Source: Candidatus Bathyarchaeota archaeon
GTDB taxonomy: Archaea; Thermoproteota; Bathyarchaeia; Bathyarchaeales; Bathycorpusculaceae
Reading direction: 5' to 3'
DNA: 64,000 nt
Assembly: GCA_018396705.1 (NCBI GenBank)
Contig: JAGTQZ010000004.1
Coordinates: 372,001 to 436,000, forward strand
Positions within the stretch are counted from its first letter, which is position 1; every line of letters starts with the position of its first letter. The position numbers were made by a program, and so were the translations under genes. Shown in pieces: positions 27,499-37,006 of the stretch. Below the pieces are notes generated by a model. That model was not told where the DNA came from. It worked only from the letters and a program-made list of their open reading frames with translations, and ran no database searches.

Positions 27499-27570
27499 GC
27501 CGGGGTGGCCGAGCGGCTCAGGCGGCTGCCTGCAGAGCAGCTATACGTGGGTTCAACTCCCACCCCCGGC
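27499..27570 (+). tRNA. tRNA-Cys (GCA)
   Basis: Complete cloverleaf of 72 bases: acceptor GCCGGGG/CCCCGGC, anticodon stem GCTGC/GCAGC around loop CTGCAGA with anticodon GCA at 27532-27534, five-base variable loop and T arm GTGGG-TTCAACT-CCCAC. A T5 run follows immediately. An integrase remnant starts 65 bases downstream, so the tRNA 3' end was probably an integration site. Confidence 0.95.
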
Positions 27571-27635
27571 TTTTTGGCATAAACCCCCGGTTTGCCGGCG
27601 AACCCCCTGTTTCTCGGTGAACATACAGACAGTTG

Positions 27636-28680
27636 CTATTTCCTTTTTCTGAAGAGTTTTATGCCTTCCATGTCGCAGACATATTCAAATCCTTCTTCTA
27701 TGAGTTTGGTTGCTTCTTCAATGTTTCTTGCAGCCTTGCAAATGTATTCGTTGTCCTCAAAGCTTACTAGCTGTGTATAAATTAGGGTGTTTTTGATGTT
27801 TTTGTGTCCGAGCAGCTTCATGACGTAAAGAATGTCTTTGGTTCTATGGTATTCCATGGTGGCTTTCCAATGACGGAACGTATGAAAGGTTATCTGTAAC
27901 AGTCTTGGGTTCCCAAGCTTAGCGGCCAATAATTTTCTTGACCTTTGGAAGGATCTTGCAAATCCTCTTAGGGGATAATCCCCCGAAAACTCTTGTTGAA
28001 GTTTTTGGAAGCATGGAAAGCATTGCAAGCAGCTTGCTTGAAACTTTGAAGATTCTTGGGCTGCTGCCTTTTTCCGGCGATATCCTAATAGTCCTGTTGA
28101 CGAAGTCTATGTCCGCCCATTGAAGATTCCAAGCTTCGCCGGCTCTGGCTGCTGTTTCTTTAAGCAGTTGTAGAAAGGCTGACATTTTCTTTCCGCAACC
28201 CGCAATCAGCTGATCTATCTCTGCCTCTGTGGGAATGAATGGAAGCTTTTCAATGCGTCTGTATTTTGGCGGGTTCCAGTTGCCCCCGATCATTTGGAGA
28301 AAACTGCTGTAGGCTTCAACGGCAAGCTCTTTTCGGCCTTCGCTCCAAGTCTGCTTAGCGATAACGTCTTTTACAGATTCTGGATCTAGCAGGTTTGCAC
28401 CGCGTTTAACGAGAATTCTCAGAAGCTTGGTCCTGCCGATCACCGTTGATTCCGAGTAGCCTTGCTTTTTCATCCGCCATGCAAACTCTAGGATTTTGCC
28501 TTTAACGTCAGCTTGAGCTGGGTCTGTTTTGGTTGTCTGCTCTGTGGCCCCCGCAGCCCATTTTTCGCCCCAAAAGGCTGGGAGGCGCATATTTGGCGGT
28601 AATAGGCTATGGCGTCCAAACCTTAGGGGACAGCATTCTGGACAGGCTATAGGCTTGTTTTTGGCTTGCCGTGAAGCCAA
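27636..28680 (-). pseudogene. Tyrosine recombinase (integrase), frameshifted
   Basis: Two minus-strand frames together encode an archaeal XerA/phage-type integrase. The upstream frame (28680 to about 27982) holds the SAM-like core-binding domain and the first catalytic Arg (TAARAGEAWNL); the downstream frame holds FHTFRHWKAT and LGHKNIKNTLIYT with the remaining catalytic His, Arg, His and Tyr. They join cleanly if one G is removed from the G5 run (C5 on the plus strand, 27980-27984). The protein is close to the integrases at 46872 and 48254 and starts with a partial zinc ribbon (CPEC). Either a decayed gene or a sequencing error. Confidence 0.85.
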
Positions 28681-29391
28681 AAGCCGACCGCCCTCTAGGC
28701 CATTTGCCTTGTTGCTGAGGGCCTAAAATGCCCCTTTGCACTGCTTCCATGAGTTGGTCTGCTTTTACGTAAACGGCCTTCCAGTGGTAGCCATCACAGT
28801 CCATCATGAAGGCGACCAGTGCATAGCCTATAGCCTCGTATTGTCTGCTTGCTCATTCAAAGTTGTCCATGTGCAAGCCGCCCAAAACAATAAGGTCAAT
28901 TTTGTGCTTGCCGTCAACGGTCAAAATTGATGGCCCCCTCTAGGATTTTTCGCTTGGAAAATGGATGCTCCTAAAAGCAATTTTCGCCTCCCCTCCCCCT
29001 CTAGCTTCCCATCAGCCCCGGTTTAGAGGCAAGTGCATGGTGTGCCTGTACGGGTTCGCAGCATTCAATTTTGAAAAGGAGAGTGAAAGGGAGAAAGAGA
29101 AGAAGAATAAAAGCATACACATAAAAGCTACTGTTCACTGTCCGCAGAGTCTGGCAGCGTTTCTAAAAGTTCCTCGTAGAGCTTTGGGGCGCATTCTAAT
29201 AGGCCAGGACGTGTTGTGGATTGTTGCAATCTAATTTGTTATCATCTAGCCCATTGGGCTCTCGTAAAGCATAGTTTATTAAAAGCTTCACGTTTAATCA
29301 GGGAGCCCTAGTTTGATGTTTGTTTTAATGAAACAGCCCTGACAATTATCTGCATCTTTAGTTCCATCTTGATAAAATCTGGGTGTGTGAA
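28681..29391. other. Degenerate region next to the integrase remnant
   Basis: No intact gene is seen. On the minus strand about 28690-28935 reads as a coding-like segment (DGKHKIDLIVLGGLHMDNFE, then a TGA, then YEAIGYALVAFMMDCDGYHW) that looks like a broken element gene. The rest is low-information sequence with a purine-rich run near 29080-29110 and a small hairpin AGCCC/GGGCT (29248-29260). Consistent with the rotting end of an integrated element. Confidence 0.4.
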
Positions 29392-31239
29392 TTAGCCTAG
29401 CTTTATCTCCTTTATGAAAGCCAAGTCTTCCATGCTGTTTAGTTTGACTTTTGCGTTTGACACTGTATAGAGCACATTGTTAATGAATAGTATTCTTTTC
29501 ACTTCGAAGTCGCCTTCAACTAATGTTGCGTTTTCTTGATGGATGATAGAGCCTTTAAGTTTGAAGCCATTTAGTGACATATTGAATATGTACGCGCCTT
29601 GCCAAAAGCCCTTAGAATAATACTCTCTTTCTTTTACAGTTTCCATCCAGCTTATTGAAATGGGTAGTGCTAGTACTTGTTTTTCTTTATCGAATAGGAA
29701 AGCCTTGTGATCCCATAAAACTGGTGTTGTTGACCAGTTGCCTATTAGGAATCGGTCAATTTCCTTTGGGTTTGCGACGTCTGCAACGTTATAAAGTGAA
29801 ACCTTCACACTGTTTTCTTCCATGCCTACGCCTATAATGTGGCTTTCGTCGTACGGATGAAGATATCCTGAAAAGCCTTCTATTTCTAAGGCTCCTAGAA
29901 CCTTCGGCTTAAACGGGTTGCTTATGTCTATCACAAAGAATGGGTCCTTCTGGTAGAATGTTACAAGATAGCATCTGTCCCTCATAAACCTTGCCGCGTA
30001 TATCTGTTTGCCAGGATCTAGGTTTGTAAGGCTTCCAACGATGTTCAAGTTCATGTCCAATACGAATAAGTTGTTAACGGAAGTTTCACTCCATCCAATG
30101 GTTGTAGCTACCCTAAAGAAACCGTTATACTCATCCATGCTGAACTGATTGAGCACATACCCTGGAACATCCCCCTCAGCCTCCCACACTATTTTATCTC
30201 TGTCCAGTTTAACTCTATAAATTAATGTTTCATATTTTGGCTCAGTTGCCATTAACGTTTGAATCCACGCATCCGTGTTAGGGGTTGTCAAGTACATGTT
30301 TGTTGTTGAAACGTACATGCATGATGTTGTGCTTGTTAAGATTGATTCGCAAGTTGGCTCTTGAGTATCGTCTGCAATGTTTACTGCAATGACTGTCGTG
30401 AAGAAATAAGATACATCTAAAACGTCGACGTAACGTATGTCCGTAGGTTTCACCTCTTTAATGTAGCCGTTGATAATAATTTTTGGCAAATTCACCTCTA
30501 GGTCTGTTTCGTTCTTTTCACTTGGACGTATAGCTGGCTGCGTGATCACTACATAGACATAGTCCCCTATCATTCGCGAACCAGAAAGAGATCCGTTGAA
30601 AATTATGGTTCTTGTAAGAACAGGATCAGCCTTGTCTGACACGTCGTAGACCTTAATGAACGCGTTTCCATAGTAAGACCGCACACTTTTTAAAGCGTAA
30701 ACATGGCTTCTTCCCAAAACTGCAAGCCTATCTCCGTTTACATAAAGTTCTATACCGTATGCCTCATCTAAAACGATTTTTGAGAGTAATGCGGCTTGTT
30801 CAGGCGGATAAGCTTGAAGTATATGCACCGTGCTGCCTGAAACAACATACAAATACTTGCCGTCAGTCTTCACTATGTCAGCTTCGTCCACACCTTCCAC
30901 TTGAATGTTCGTAGTCGAATACTCAAGCACGCCATTAACATCTCGAACATTAGGAGCGATGGTTTTTGCCTCTAGGATATTTACGAAAGGAGAGCCGTAC
31001 AATTGAAAGGTTCTTGAAGCTTTTTCCATGTTAGTCTTCAAGAAAAATTCGAGTTCTTCATAGCTTGAAAAGGTTTTAAGCTTAGAATAAAACCTCTGTG
31101 TCCCATGTAGAACGCCTAAGTTATAACATACGGCTGCAAGCAGAATAGCTAAAAGCACTGTTGCAACACCATATGATAACAGTATCCTTTTTAATTTCAC
31201 CTGCAATTTTAACACCGCATATAGGTAATTAACAAGCAT
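29392..31239 (-). CDS. Secreted/membrane-anchored beta-propeller protein
   Basis: The 615-residue protein has a N-terminal membrane anchor (about residues 20-42) and then an extracellular region matching archaeal/bacterial beta-propeller proteins of the PF09826 type: NIQVEGVDEADIVKTDGKYL followed by repeated four-stranded blades such as YVVSGSTVHIL and AVLGRSHV. Such proteins are common on archaeal surfaces; the function is unknown. It is transcribed away from tRNA-Ser. Confidence 0.82.
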   Translation of the reverse strand: MLVNYLYAVLKLQVKLKRILLSYGVATVLLAILLAAVCYNLGVLHGTQRFYSKLKTFSSYEELEFFLKTNMEKASRTFQLYGSPFVNILEAKTIAPNVRDVNGVLEYSTTNIQVEGVDEADIVKTDGKYLYVVSGSTVHILQAYPPEQAALLSKIVLDEAYGIELYVNGDRLAVLGRSHVYALKSVRSYYGNAFIKVYDVSDKADPVLTRTIIFNGSLSGSRMIGDYVYVVITQPAIRPSEKNETDLEVNLPKIIINGYIKEVKPTDIRYVDVLDVSYFFTTVIAVNIADDTQEPTCESILTSTTSCMYVSTTNMYLTTPNTDAWIQTLMATEPKYETLIYRVKLDRDKIVWEAEGDVPGYVLNQFSMDEYNGFFRVATTIGWSETSVNNLFVLDMNLNIVGSLTNLDPGKQIYAARFMRDRCYLVTFYQKDPFFVIDISNPFKPKVLGALEIEGFSGYLHPYDESHIIGVGMEENSVKVSLYNVADVANPKEIDRFLIGNWSTTPVLWDHKAFLFDKEKQVLALPISISWMETVKEREYYSKGFWQGAYIFNMSLNGFKLKGSIIHQENATLVEGDFEVKRILFINNVLYTVSNAKVKLNSMEDLAFIKEIKLG

Positions 31240-31390
31240 ATTTTATCCTAGTTTTTAGTACACTCTGTCCAGAAACTAGTACACGCAACAATACATGAAT
31301 CAATGTGAAGAAAAAGAAAGACTAATAGACCTCATTAAATTGTTAATTAACAAAGATAAGCTTCAGTAATAAATGGGGTATACTTCCTAA

Positions 31391-31491
31391 GCCGGGGTCT
31401 CCTAGTCCGGTAGGGAGCAGGCCTGGAGACTTAAAAGCCGCTAAGCCTGTGGTCCAATTTGGGCCGCGTGGGTTCAAATCCCACCCCCGGC
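31391..31491 (+). tRNA. tRNA-Ser (GGA) with a 15-base intron
   Basis: Class II tRNA with acceptor GCCGGGG/CCCCGGC, anticodon stem CAGGC/GCCTG, long variable arm GGTCC-AATTT-GGGCC and T arm GTGGG/CCCAC. The anticodon loop region has 22 bases. Removing 31429-31443 leaves CTGGAGA with anticodon GGA (31425-31427). The intron lies between positions 37 and 38 and a bulge-helix-bulge can be drawn (three-base bulges AGA and TAA, short helix TGG/CCG, mini-hairpin CTT/AAG), as needed by the archaeal splicing endonuclease. Confidence 0.9.
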
Positions 31492-31610
31492 GCCTAAAAC
31501 TCTTTTAGCTTTGCCGCTCTAAAATTCAGTAATTGTAAGATACGTTGAAAATCAAAGTTAAAATTAATATTCTGAATCTTTTTGATAAAGATCTGTAAAG
31601 GCATGGTGGT

Positions 31611-32999
31611 GTGTTGAAAGTTTGCCTTATTTCTCCCTCTTACAGCTCAGCCGTTAAGTCCGTTATTGGGATCAGTTCTCCACCTTTGGGGCTTGCTTAT
31701 TTGGCTTCTATGGTTAAAGATGCGCATGACGTTAGAATTATTGACTCAAACGTTTTGAATTATACTTTAGACGATATTAGAAGAGAGTTGAAAAATTTTT
31801 ATCCGGATGTTGTCGGCATAACCTCAGCAACACCGTCCGTCTATGAAGCTTACAGGGTTGCTGAGGTTGCTAAGAGTGTGAGAGATGACTGTGTTGTTGT
31901 TTTGGGAGGGCCCCACGCAACTTTCCTTCCAGAGGAGGCCCTTACAGAATGTAGGAGCGTTGACATTATCGTTCGAGGTGAGGGTGAGGAAACCTTCCAA
32001 GAACTCATTAATGCAACAGACCGCAAAATCCCCTTGGAGAACGTTAGGGGTATAGCCTTTAGAAAAGGCGACAAAATAATTGTCACAGATTCAAGACCCT
32101 TCATTAGCGATTTAGATAAGATTCCTTTTCCAAGCATCGACCTGCTCCCCGTAGAGAAATATGCGCTTCAAGGGATAAAATATATGCCAATAATCACTAG
32201 TAGAGGATGCCCATTTAAATGTTCTTTTTGCGCTTCATCACGCCTTTTTGGAGGATGCTGGCGTGGCAGAAGCCCCAAAAACGTGGTTGAGGAGATTAAA
32301 TTCATACACGATAAGTTCAAGATCAAAAACATAGAGTTTATTGACGACACCTTTACATTAAACGGTAAAAGAGCTGAAGAAATTTGTGATGAAATTTTAA
32401 GGGAAGGCCTTGACATTTCGTGGGGTGCCTCCTCAAGAGTTGACACCATCCACAGGGGGCTGGCTGAAAAAATGCGGAAAGCCGGATGTTGGATAATATA
32501 TTTGGGCGTGGAGTCTGCATCCCAGAAAATCCTAAACACGATTGGGAAGAAAATAACCATAAGCCAAATTGTGAAGGCTGTTAAAACCTTAAAGGAAGCA
32601 GGAATTCAAATTCTAGGATCCTTCATTTTAGGTTTTCCTGAAGAAACGATTGAAACAGCTGAGCAGACGATAGCCTTTGCCAAAAAGCTTGACCTAGACT
32701 ATGCACAGTTCTCAATTCTGACACCCTATCCCGGAACACCTCTCTATGAATATGCAAAGGAAAATAACATGCTGTTAACTAGAGACTGGTCCAAATTCAA
32801 CGCTATAGAACCAGTAATGAAGCTAAAAAACTTAACCATAAAGCAGCTTCAATCCTTATTTGAGAGGGCTTACCTAACCTTCTACATAAGACCTAAAATG
32901 CTGTGGAGATGGGTTAAACAAAAACAGTTCCATATTATAAAAAGCACTATCAAAACGGCAGCAAACTATCTAAAAAGCCACGTCCTCTACTCTTCTTAA
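31611..32999 (+). CDS. Cobalamin-binding radical SAM protein
   Basis: The 462-residue protein has an N-terminal B12-binding-like domain (residues 1-150, with GGPHATFLPEEAL and RGEGEETF) and a radical SAM domain with the cluster motif RGCPFKCSFC (cysteines 200, 204 and 207). Class B radical SAM enzymes of this type often methylate unactivated carbons or act on lipids, hopanoids or peptides. The gene stands alone between tRNA-Ser and a convergent nitroreductase gene, so the substrate is unknown. Start GTG at 31611. Confidence 0.87.
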   Translation: MLKVCLISPSYSSAVKSVIGISSPPLGLAYLASMVKDAHDVRIIDSNVLNYTLDDIRRELKNFYPDVVGITSATPSVYEAYRVAEVAKSVRDDCVVVLGGPHATFLPEEALTECRSVDIIVRGEGEETFQELINATDRKIPLENVRGIAFRKGDKIIVTDSRPFISDLDKIPFPSIDLLPVEKYALQGIKYMPIITSRGCPFKCSFCASSRLFGGCWRGRSPKNVVEEIKFIHDKFKIKNIEFIDDTFTLNGKRAEEICDEILREGLDISWGASSRVDTIHRGLAEKMRKAGCWIIYLGVESASQKILNTIGKKITISQIVKAVKTLKEAGIQILGSFILGFPEETIETAEQTIAFAKKLDLDYAQFSILTPYPGTPLYEYAKENNMLLTRDWSKFNAIEPVMKLKNLTIKQLQSLFERAYLTFYIRPKMLWRWVKQKQFHIIKSTIKTAANYLKSHVLYSS

Positions 33000-33085
33000 T
33001 TATCTCTCACGATTGACGTTTCACTCCATTAATCTAAGACAGTCCACACATAGCACGCGTGTAATCTTCAAATTTAATGAATGAA

Positions 33086-33637
33086 TCAGGCTTTTTGCCC
33101 GTATTTCTCGTAATATACGAAATCTTTAAGCTCCTTTCTGGCGGGGGCTGATGGGGTCTCTAATGGGTAGCCTATGGGCATAAGCTCTACCACGGTTACT
33201 CCTGCTGGGACTTCAAGAATTTCGGCGGCTTTTTTGGCATCAAAAGCTCCCACGTGGAGTGTGCCTAAGCCTAGGCTATGAGCTGCAAGGCTTATGTTGT
33301 GAAGGGCTAAAGCTACATCAAACATGTAAAAGTTTTCTTTACCAGCAATCGGCTCTCCTCTCAGAAATCCTGAAAGTCCAAGTTTTGCACATGCAACTAT
33401 AACCACAGGAGCGTTCTTTATAGCCTCAATCGCCGGGTTCCGTGGAGTCAATGTTTCAGCCAACCTCCTTTTAGTCTCAGGGCTTGTAACCACTATAAAC
33501 TCCCAACATTGAGTGTTAGCCCATGAAGGAGCCCATCGAGCAGCCTCCAAAACAGCCTGAAGTTTCTCCTTTTCAACAGGATCAGGTTTATATCTTCTGA
33601 TAGATCTACGCGTTTTTATAGCTGTAATCAGATCCAT
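33086..33637 (-). CDS. Nitroreductase family protein
   Basis: A 183-residue FMN-dependent nitroreductase-like protein: AIKTRRSIRRYKPDPVEKEK at the start, the flavin-site segments APSWANTQCWEFIVV and LAAHSLGLGTLHVGAF, and ELMPIGYP near the end. Family members reduce nitro compounds, quinones or flavins with NAD(P)H. It is divergent from the dehydrogenase gene at 33756. Confidence 0.88.
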   Translation of the reverse strand: MDLITAIKTRRSIRRYKPDPVEKEKLQAVLEAARWAPSWANTQCWEFIVVTSPETKRRLAETLTPRNPAIEAIKNAPVVIVACAKLGLSGFLRGEPIAGKENFYMFDVALALHNISLAAHSLGLGTLHVGAFDAKKAAEILEVPAGVTVVELMPIGYPLETPSAPARKELKDFVYYEKYGQKA

Positions 33638-33689
33638 GTAACCACCTTTAGATACAATATCAACCGCAGAGATTAATAAAAGCTATCCG

Positions 33690-33755
33690 CGATGCGCGTA
33701 ATCGAAATAAATAAATATTAATTATTCAAATTTTACGCGGTAATTGGTGGTATAA
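33690..33755 (+). promoter_or_regulatory. Promoter of the dehydrogenase-Lut operon
   Basis: AAATAAATAAATATTAATTATT (33705-33726) offers overlapping TATA-like sequences about 35-50 bases before the GTG at 33756, with GGTGGTATAAGTG just before the start. It lies between divergent genes. Confidence 0.4.
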
Positions 33756-34886
33756 GTGGCTAGATTATATGAGAAGACGGTTCCAGTGCCGCCTGAAGAG
33801 TTTGTTAGAGTCGAGTGGGAATCTTTGAGGAGTTATGTTGCTGATGTTTTGAAGGCTTATAATGTTCCTGAAGAGCATTCCAAGATAGTTGCTGACGTTC
33901 TTGTCTCAGCTGATCTCATGGGAATTGAAAGTCACGGGGTTCAGAGGCTTAGAAGATACACCGTTGGCATTCAAGTTGGTTCAGTTAACCCTAAAACGAG
34001 TATATCTATTGTGAAGGAGTCTCCATCGACAGCATGGATTGACGGGGGCTCTGGACTTGGGCATGTCGTAGCTTATAACGCCATGGAAATAGCTATTAAG
34101 AAGGCTATGGACACCGGCGTTTCTGTTGTTGGAATTAGAAACAGCCACCATTTCGGTATAGCTGGCTATTATGCTCTTCAAGCAGTCAAAAGCAACATGA
34201 TCGGTCTAGTTATGACTAACTCTGAAGCTTTGGTGGCTTACACTCACACGGTGGGCAGAAATGTGGGCACGAATCCCATAGCCTTCGGCTTCCCAACCCG
34301 AAACCCTCCACCCATACTTTTTGATGCAGCCACAAGTGTTATTCCGATAGGTAAAGTTGAGGTTTACGCCAAGGAAGGGAAAAAAATGCCTTTGGGATGG
34401 GCTATATCTCCGGAAGGGAGACTTTTAGATGACCCCAAAGAGGTTTTAGCAAGAAAAGGTGCAGTGCTGCCTTTAGGAGGCTTTGGCGAAGAATTCGGGG
34501 GCCACAAGGGCGCTGGCTTAGCCCTTGTAGTGGACTTGCTATGCGGAGTTTTGACGGGCGCAAACTATGGCAGAAACGTGAAGCATACAACTGATAAAGA
34601 GCGGGCCAACGTGGGACATTTCATGATGGCAATTAACATAGACAAATTGACTTCTCTAGACTATTTCCTTCAAAGAGTTGAGGAATACAAAGGGTATGTG
34701 AAAAGTTTATCTAAGATATCTGAAGATGCTGAAATCTGGATTCCTGGAGAAAAAGCTTGGTTAACCATGGAGACACGTAAAAAAATTGGGATACCCGTCC
34801 ATAAAAATATCTTGAAGGAAATCATGGAGGAAGGCGAGAAGGTCGGAGTGGAATTTAAAGTCAAAGTGCTTAAAGATACAGCATAA
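33756..34886 (+). CDS. Malate/L-lactate dehydrogenase family 2 (Ldh2)-type enzyme
   Basis: The 376-residue NAD(P)-dependent oxidoreductase has family motifs ADLMGIESHGVQRLRRYTVG, GIRNSHHFGIAGYYA with the active-site His, and GTNPIAFGFPT. Members oxidise malate, lactate, sulfolactate, ureidoglycolate or similar 2-hydroxyacids without relation to classical LDH. The next gene encodes a Lut-type iron-sulfur protein, so a 2-hydroxyacid oxidation pathway is likely. Start GTG at 33756. Confidence 0.88.
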   Translation: MARLYEKTVPVPPEEFVRVEWESLRSYVADVLKAYNVPEEHSKIVADVLVSADLMGIESHGVQRLRRYTVGIQVGSVNPKTSISIVKESPSTAWIDGGSGLGHVVAYNAMEIAIKKAMDTGVSVVGIRNSHHFGIAGYYALQAVKSNMIGLVMTNSEALVAYTHTVGRNVGTNPIAFGFPTRNPPPILFDAATSVIPIGKVEVYAKEGKKMPLGWAISPEGRLLDDPKEVLARKGAVLPLGGFGEEFGGHKGAGLALVVDLLCGVLTGANYGRNVKHTTDKERANVGHFMMAINIDKLTSLDYFLQRVEEYKGYVKSLSKISEDAEIWIPGEKAWLTMETRKKIGIPVHKNILKEIMEEGEKVGVEFKVKVLKDTA

Positions 34887-34939
34887 ATTAAAGATAAATG
34901 AGGTAAGATGAACTATCAATTGCATTTTACGGTGAAACA

Positions 34940-37006
34940 ATGGCTATTGAAGAGCTTGCGAGGGAAATAATCAAAGCGCAGAACAATGTGGAACTTCAAA
35001 TCGGACTTAAAAAGTCAGTTGCAAACTTCTCTAATTCTGTGGAGAAGGTTTTAACAAGGTTCCCAGAACTTTCCGAAATGGCTGAATATGTTAAGGGCGT
35101 CAGGGAGAAGGTTTTAGAGAACATCGAATATTACATTGAAAAAGCCATCGCAGGCATAAATGCCACCGGAGCACGCGCATATCTTGCCCGAAATTCTGAA
35201 ACAGTTTTAGGCATAATCGACAAAATAATCGGAGAAAGAAGAAAAATTATTGTGAAAGCAAAGTCAATGGTGACTGAAGAAGTAAGACTAAGAGAGTTCC
35301 TTGCTGAAAAAGGTCACGAGGTTTACGAAACAGACTTAGGCGAATTCCTAATACAGATATCTAAAAGTAAACCGATGCATGTTATAGTTCCAGCAATTCA
35401 TATAAGTAAAGAACACGTCGCCCGGCTTTTTGAGCATCACCTTAAATTCCAAGTAACTGAAAACTCAACTCACGAAGAGCTTGTCCACAATTTTAGAAAC
35501 TTTTTCAGGGAAAAATTTATGAAGGCTGACGTTGGGATAAGCGGCGCAAACGTTATAGCAGCTGATACAGGTTCAGTTTTTCTCGTGCACAATGAAGGAA
35601 ACATAAACAATGTTATTACTCTCCCTCCTGTGCACATCGTGGTTGCGAGCGTTGATAAAATCATGCCAACTTTTAGGGATGCACTCCTACAAGTTATGGT
35701 CCAATCAGCCTACGCCGGCCTTTACCCCCCGACATACATGAACGTGATTTCCGGGATAAGCAGCACAGCTGACATAGAGTATCATAGGGTTTATGGTGCT
35801 CATGGAGCCCAAGAAGTCCACGTGATACTCTATGATGGTGGAAGAATTAAAGCGTCAAAAGACCCACTCTTAAAAGAACAGCTGCGCTGTGTCAAATGTG
35901 GACGATGCCAAATTTCATGTCCCATCTGGAATGTTTGCGGAAACTTTTGGGGTGGAGCAGTTTATGGAGGACCCATGGGTGTCGGCTGGACCGCGGTAAC
36001 TGAAGGCTTGGACAACGCTGAACCTTTATCTTGGTTCTGCCTGCTCTGTAACGCTTGTAAAGAGGTGTGTCCCGTTAAAGTTAACAGCGCCGAAATTTCC
36101 AGGAAGATTAGAATGCAAAGCATTGAAAAAGGAACGATACCCGCCAAAATCAAAGAAGTTCTGGAAAACATTTACAAATACGGCAACGCTTTCGGGCTGC
36201 CTCGTGGGAAACGGCAAGCTTGGACTGATGAAAAAGTTCCTCAATACAAGCCTGGAGTGGGCATCCTCTACTATGTTGGCGACATGGGATCATTCCATCC
36301 AAGAGCCCAGGCAGCCGCTAAAGCTTTAACAGAAATATTGCTTAAAGCAAACGTTTCCTTTGGAATTTTAGGCGCCGACGAAAACTGTTCAGGCAGCGAA
36401 GCCTATGAAATCGGTGAGATAGGATTGTTTGAAGAAATAGCTAGATCAAACATAAAACTTTTCGAAACTTTAAAAGTTAAAGAAATTGTCACGTTATCGC
36501 CACATTCATACAATGTTATGAAAAATTTCTACCATGCCTATGGTGGAAACTTCACAGTGAAACATTACACCCAACTCCTCTGGGAGCTTATTTTAAACGG
36601 AAAACTCAAGCTTCAAGAAAATGTTAAACTTAACAAGTCTGTGACATTTCACGATCCCTGTTTTCTGGGAAGATGGAACAACGAGTATGAAGCCCCACGA
36701 CAGATTTTAAAAGCCGTTCCAGGGGTTAACTTTGTTGAAATGAAAAGAAATAGGCAGAACTCCCTTTGCTGTGGCGGAGGAAGCGGAAACTGTTACACTG
36801 GTTTCGGATGCGGCCTAATATCTGAAAATGAGACAAGCCCAAGTAGAATGAGGGTTAAAGAAGCAATCGAAGCTGGCGCCGAAATCTTAGCGGTGGCGTG
36901 TCCATCATGCCTAATAATGCTTGAAGAAGCCGTTAAAGCAGAAGGGCTGGAAAACAAATTATCCGTCAAAGACATAACAGAAGTAATTAGTTCAAACCTT
37001 CAATAA
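34940..37006 (+). CDS. LutB-LutA-type fusion: LUD domain, two [4Fe-4S] ferredoxin sites, CCG domain
   Basis: The 688-residue protein combines parts usually found in separate lactate-utilisation subunits. Residues 1-310 are a LutB-like LUD domain (FMKADVGISGANVIAADTGS). Residues 315-395 carry two ferredoxin motifs (CVKCGRCQISCPIWNVCG and CLLCNACKEVCPVK). Residues 430-688 form a LutA/GlpC/HdrB-like cysteine-rich domain with FHDPCFLGR and SLCCGGGSG. Electrons from 2-hydroxyacid oxidation would pass through the clusters to a carrier. It follows the Ldh2-type gene by about 50 bases. Confidence 0.85.
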   Translation: MAIEELAREIIKAQNNVELQIGLKKSVANFSNSVEKVLTRFPELSEMAEYVKGVREKVLENIEYYIEKAIAGINATGARAYLARNSETVLGIIDKIIGERRKIIVKAKSMVTEEVRLREFLAEKGHEVYETDLGEFLIQISKSKPMHVIVPAIHISKEHVARLFEHHLKFQVTENSTHEELVHNFRNFFREKFMKADVGISGANVIAADTGSVFLVHNEGNINNVITLPPVHIVVASVDKIMPTFRDALLQVMVQSAYAGLYPPTYMNVISGISSTADIEYHRVYGAHGAQEVHVILYDGGRIKASKDPLLKEQLRCVKCGRCQISCPIWNVCGNFWGGAVYGGPMGVGWTAVTEGLDNAEPLSWFCLLCNACKEVCPVKVNSAEISRKIRMQSIEKGTIPAKIKEVLENIYKYGNAFGLPRGKRQAWTDEKVPQYKPGVGILYYVGDMGSFHPRAQAAAKALTEILLKANVSFGILGADENCSGSEAYEIGEIGLFEEIARSNIKLFETLKVKEIVTLSPHSYNVMKNFYHAYGGNFTVKHYTQLLWELILNGKLKLQENVKLNKSVTFHDPCFLGRWNNEYEAPRQILKAVPGVNFVEMKRNRQNSLCCGGGSGNCYTGFGCGLISENETSPSRMRVKEAIEAGAEILAVACPSCLIMLEEAVKAEGLENKLSVKDITEVISSNLQ

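Noticed and set aside
28965-29234. 89-residue plus-strand gene
   Set aside because: Charged low-complexity run in a degenerate region, no start signal, no family features.
31391-31491. Intron-free tRNA-Leu (TAA) using the loop around CTTAAAA
   Set aside because: The flanking five bases (GGAGA and GCCGC) do not form an anticodon stem, whereas CAGGC/GCCTG pairs perfectly once a 15-base intron is assumed.
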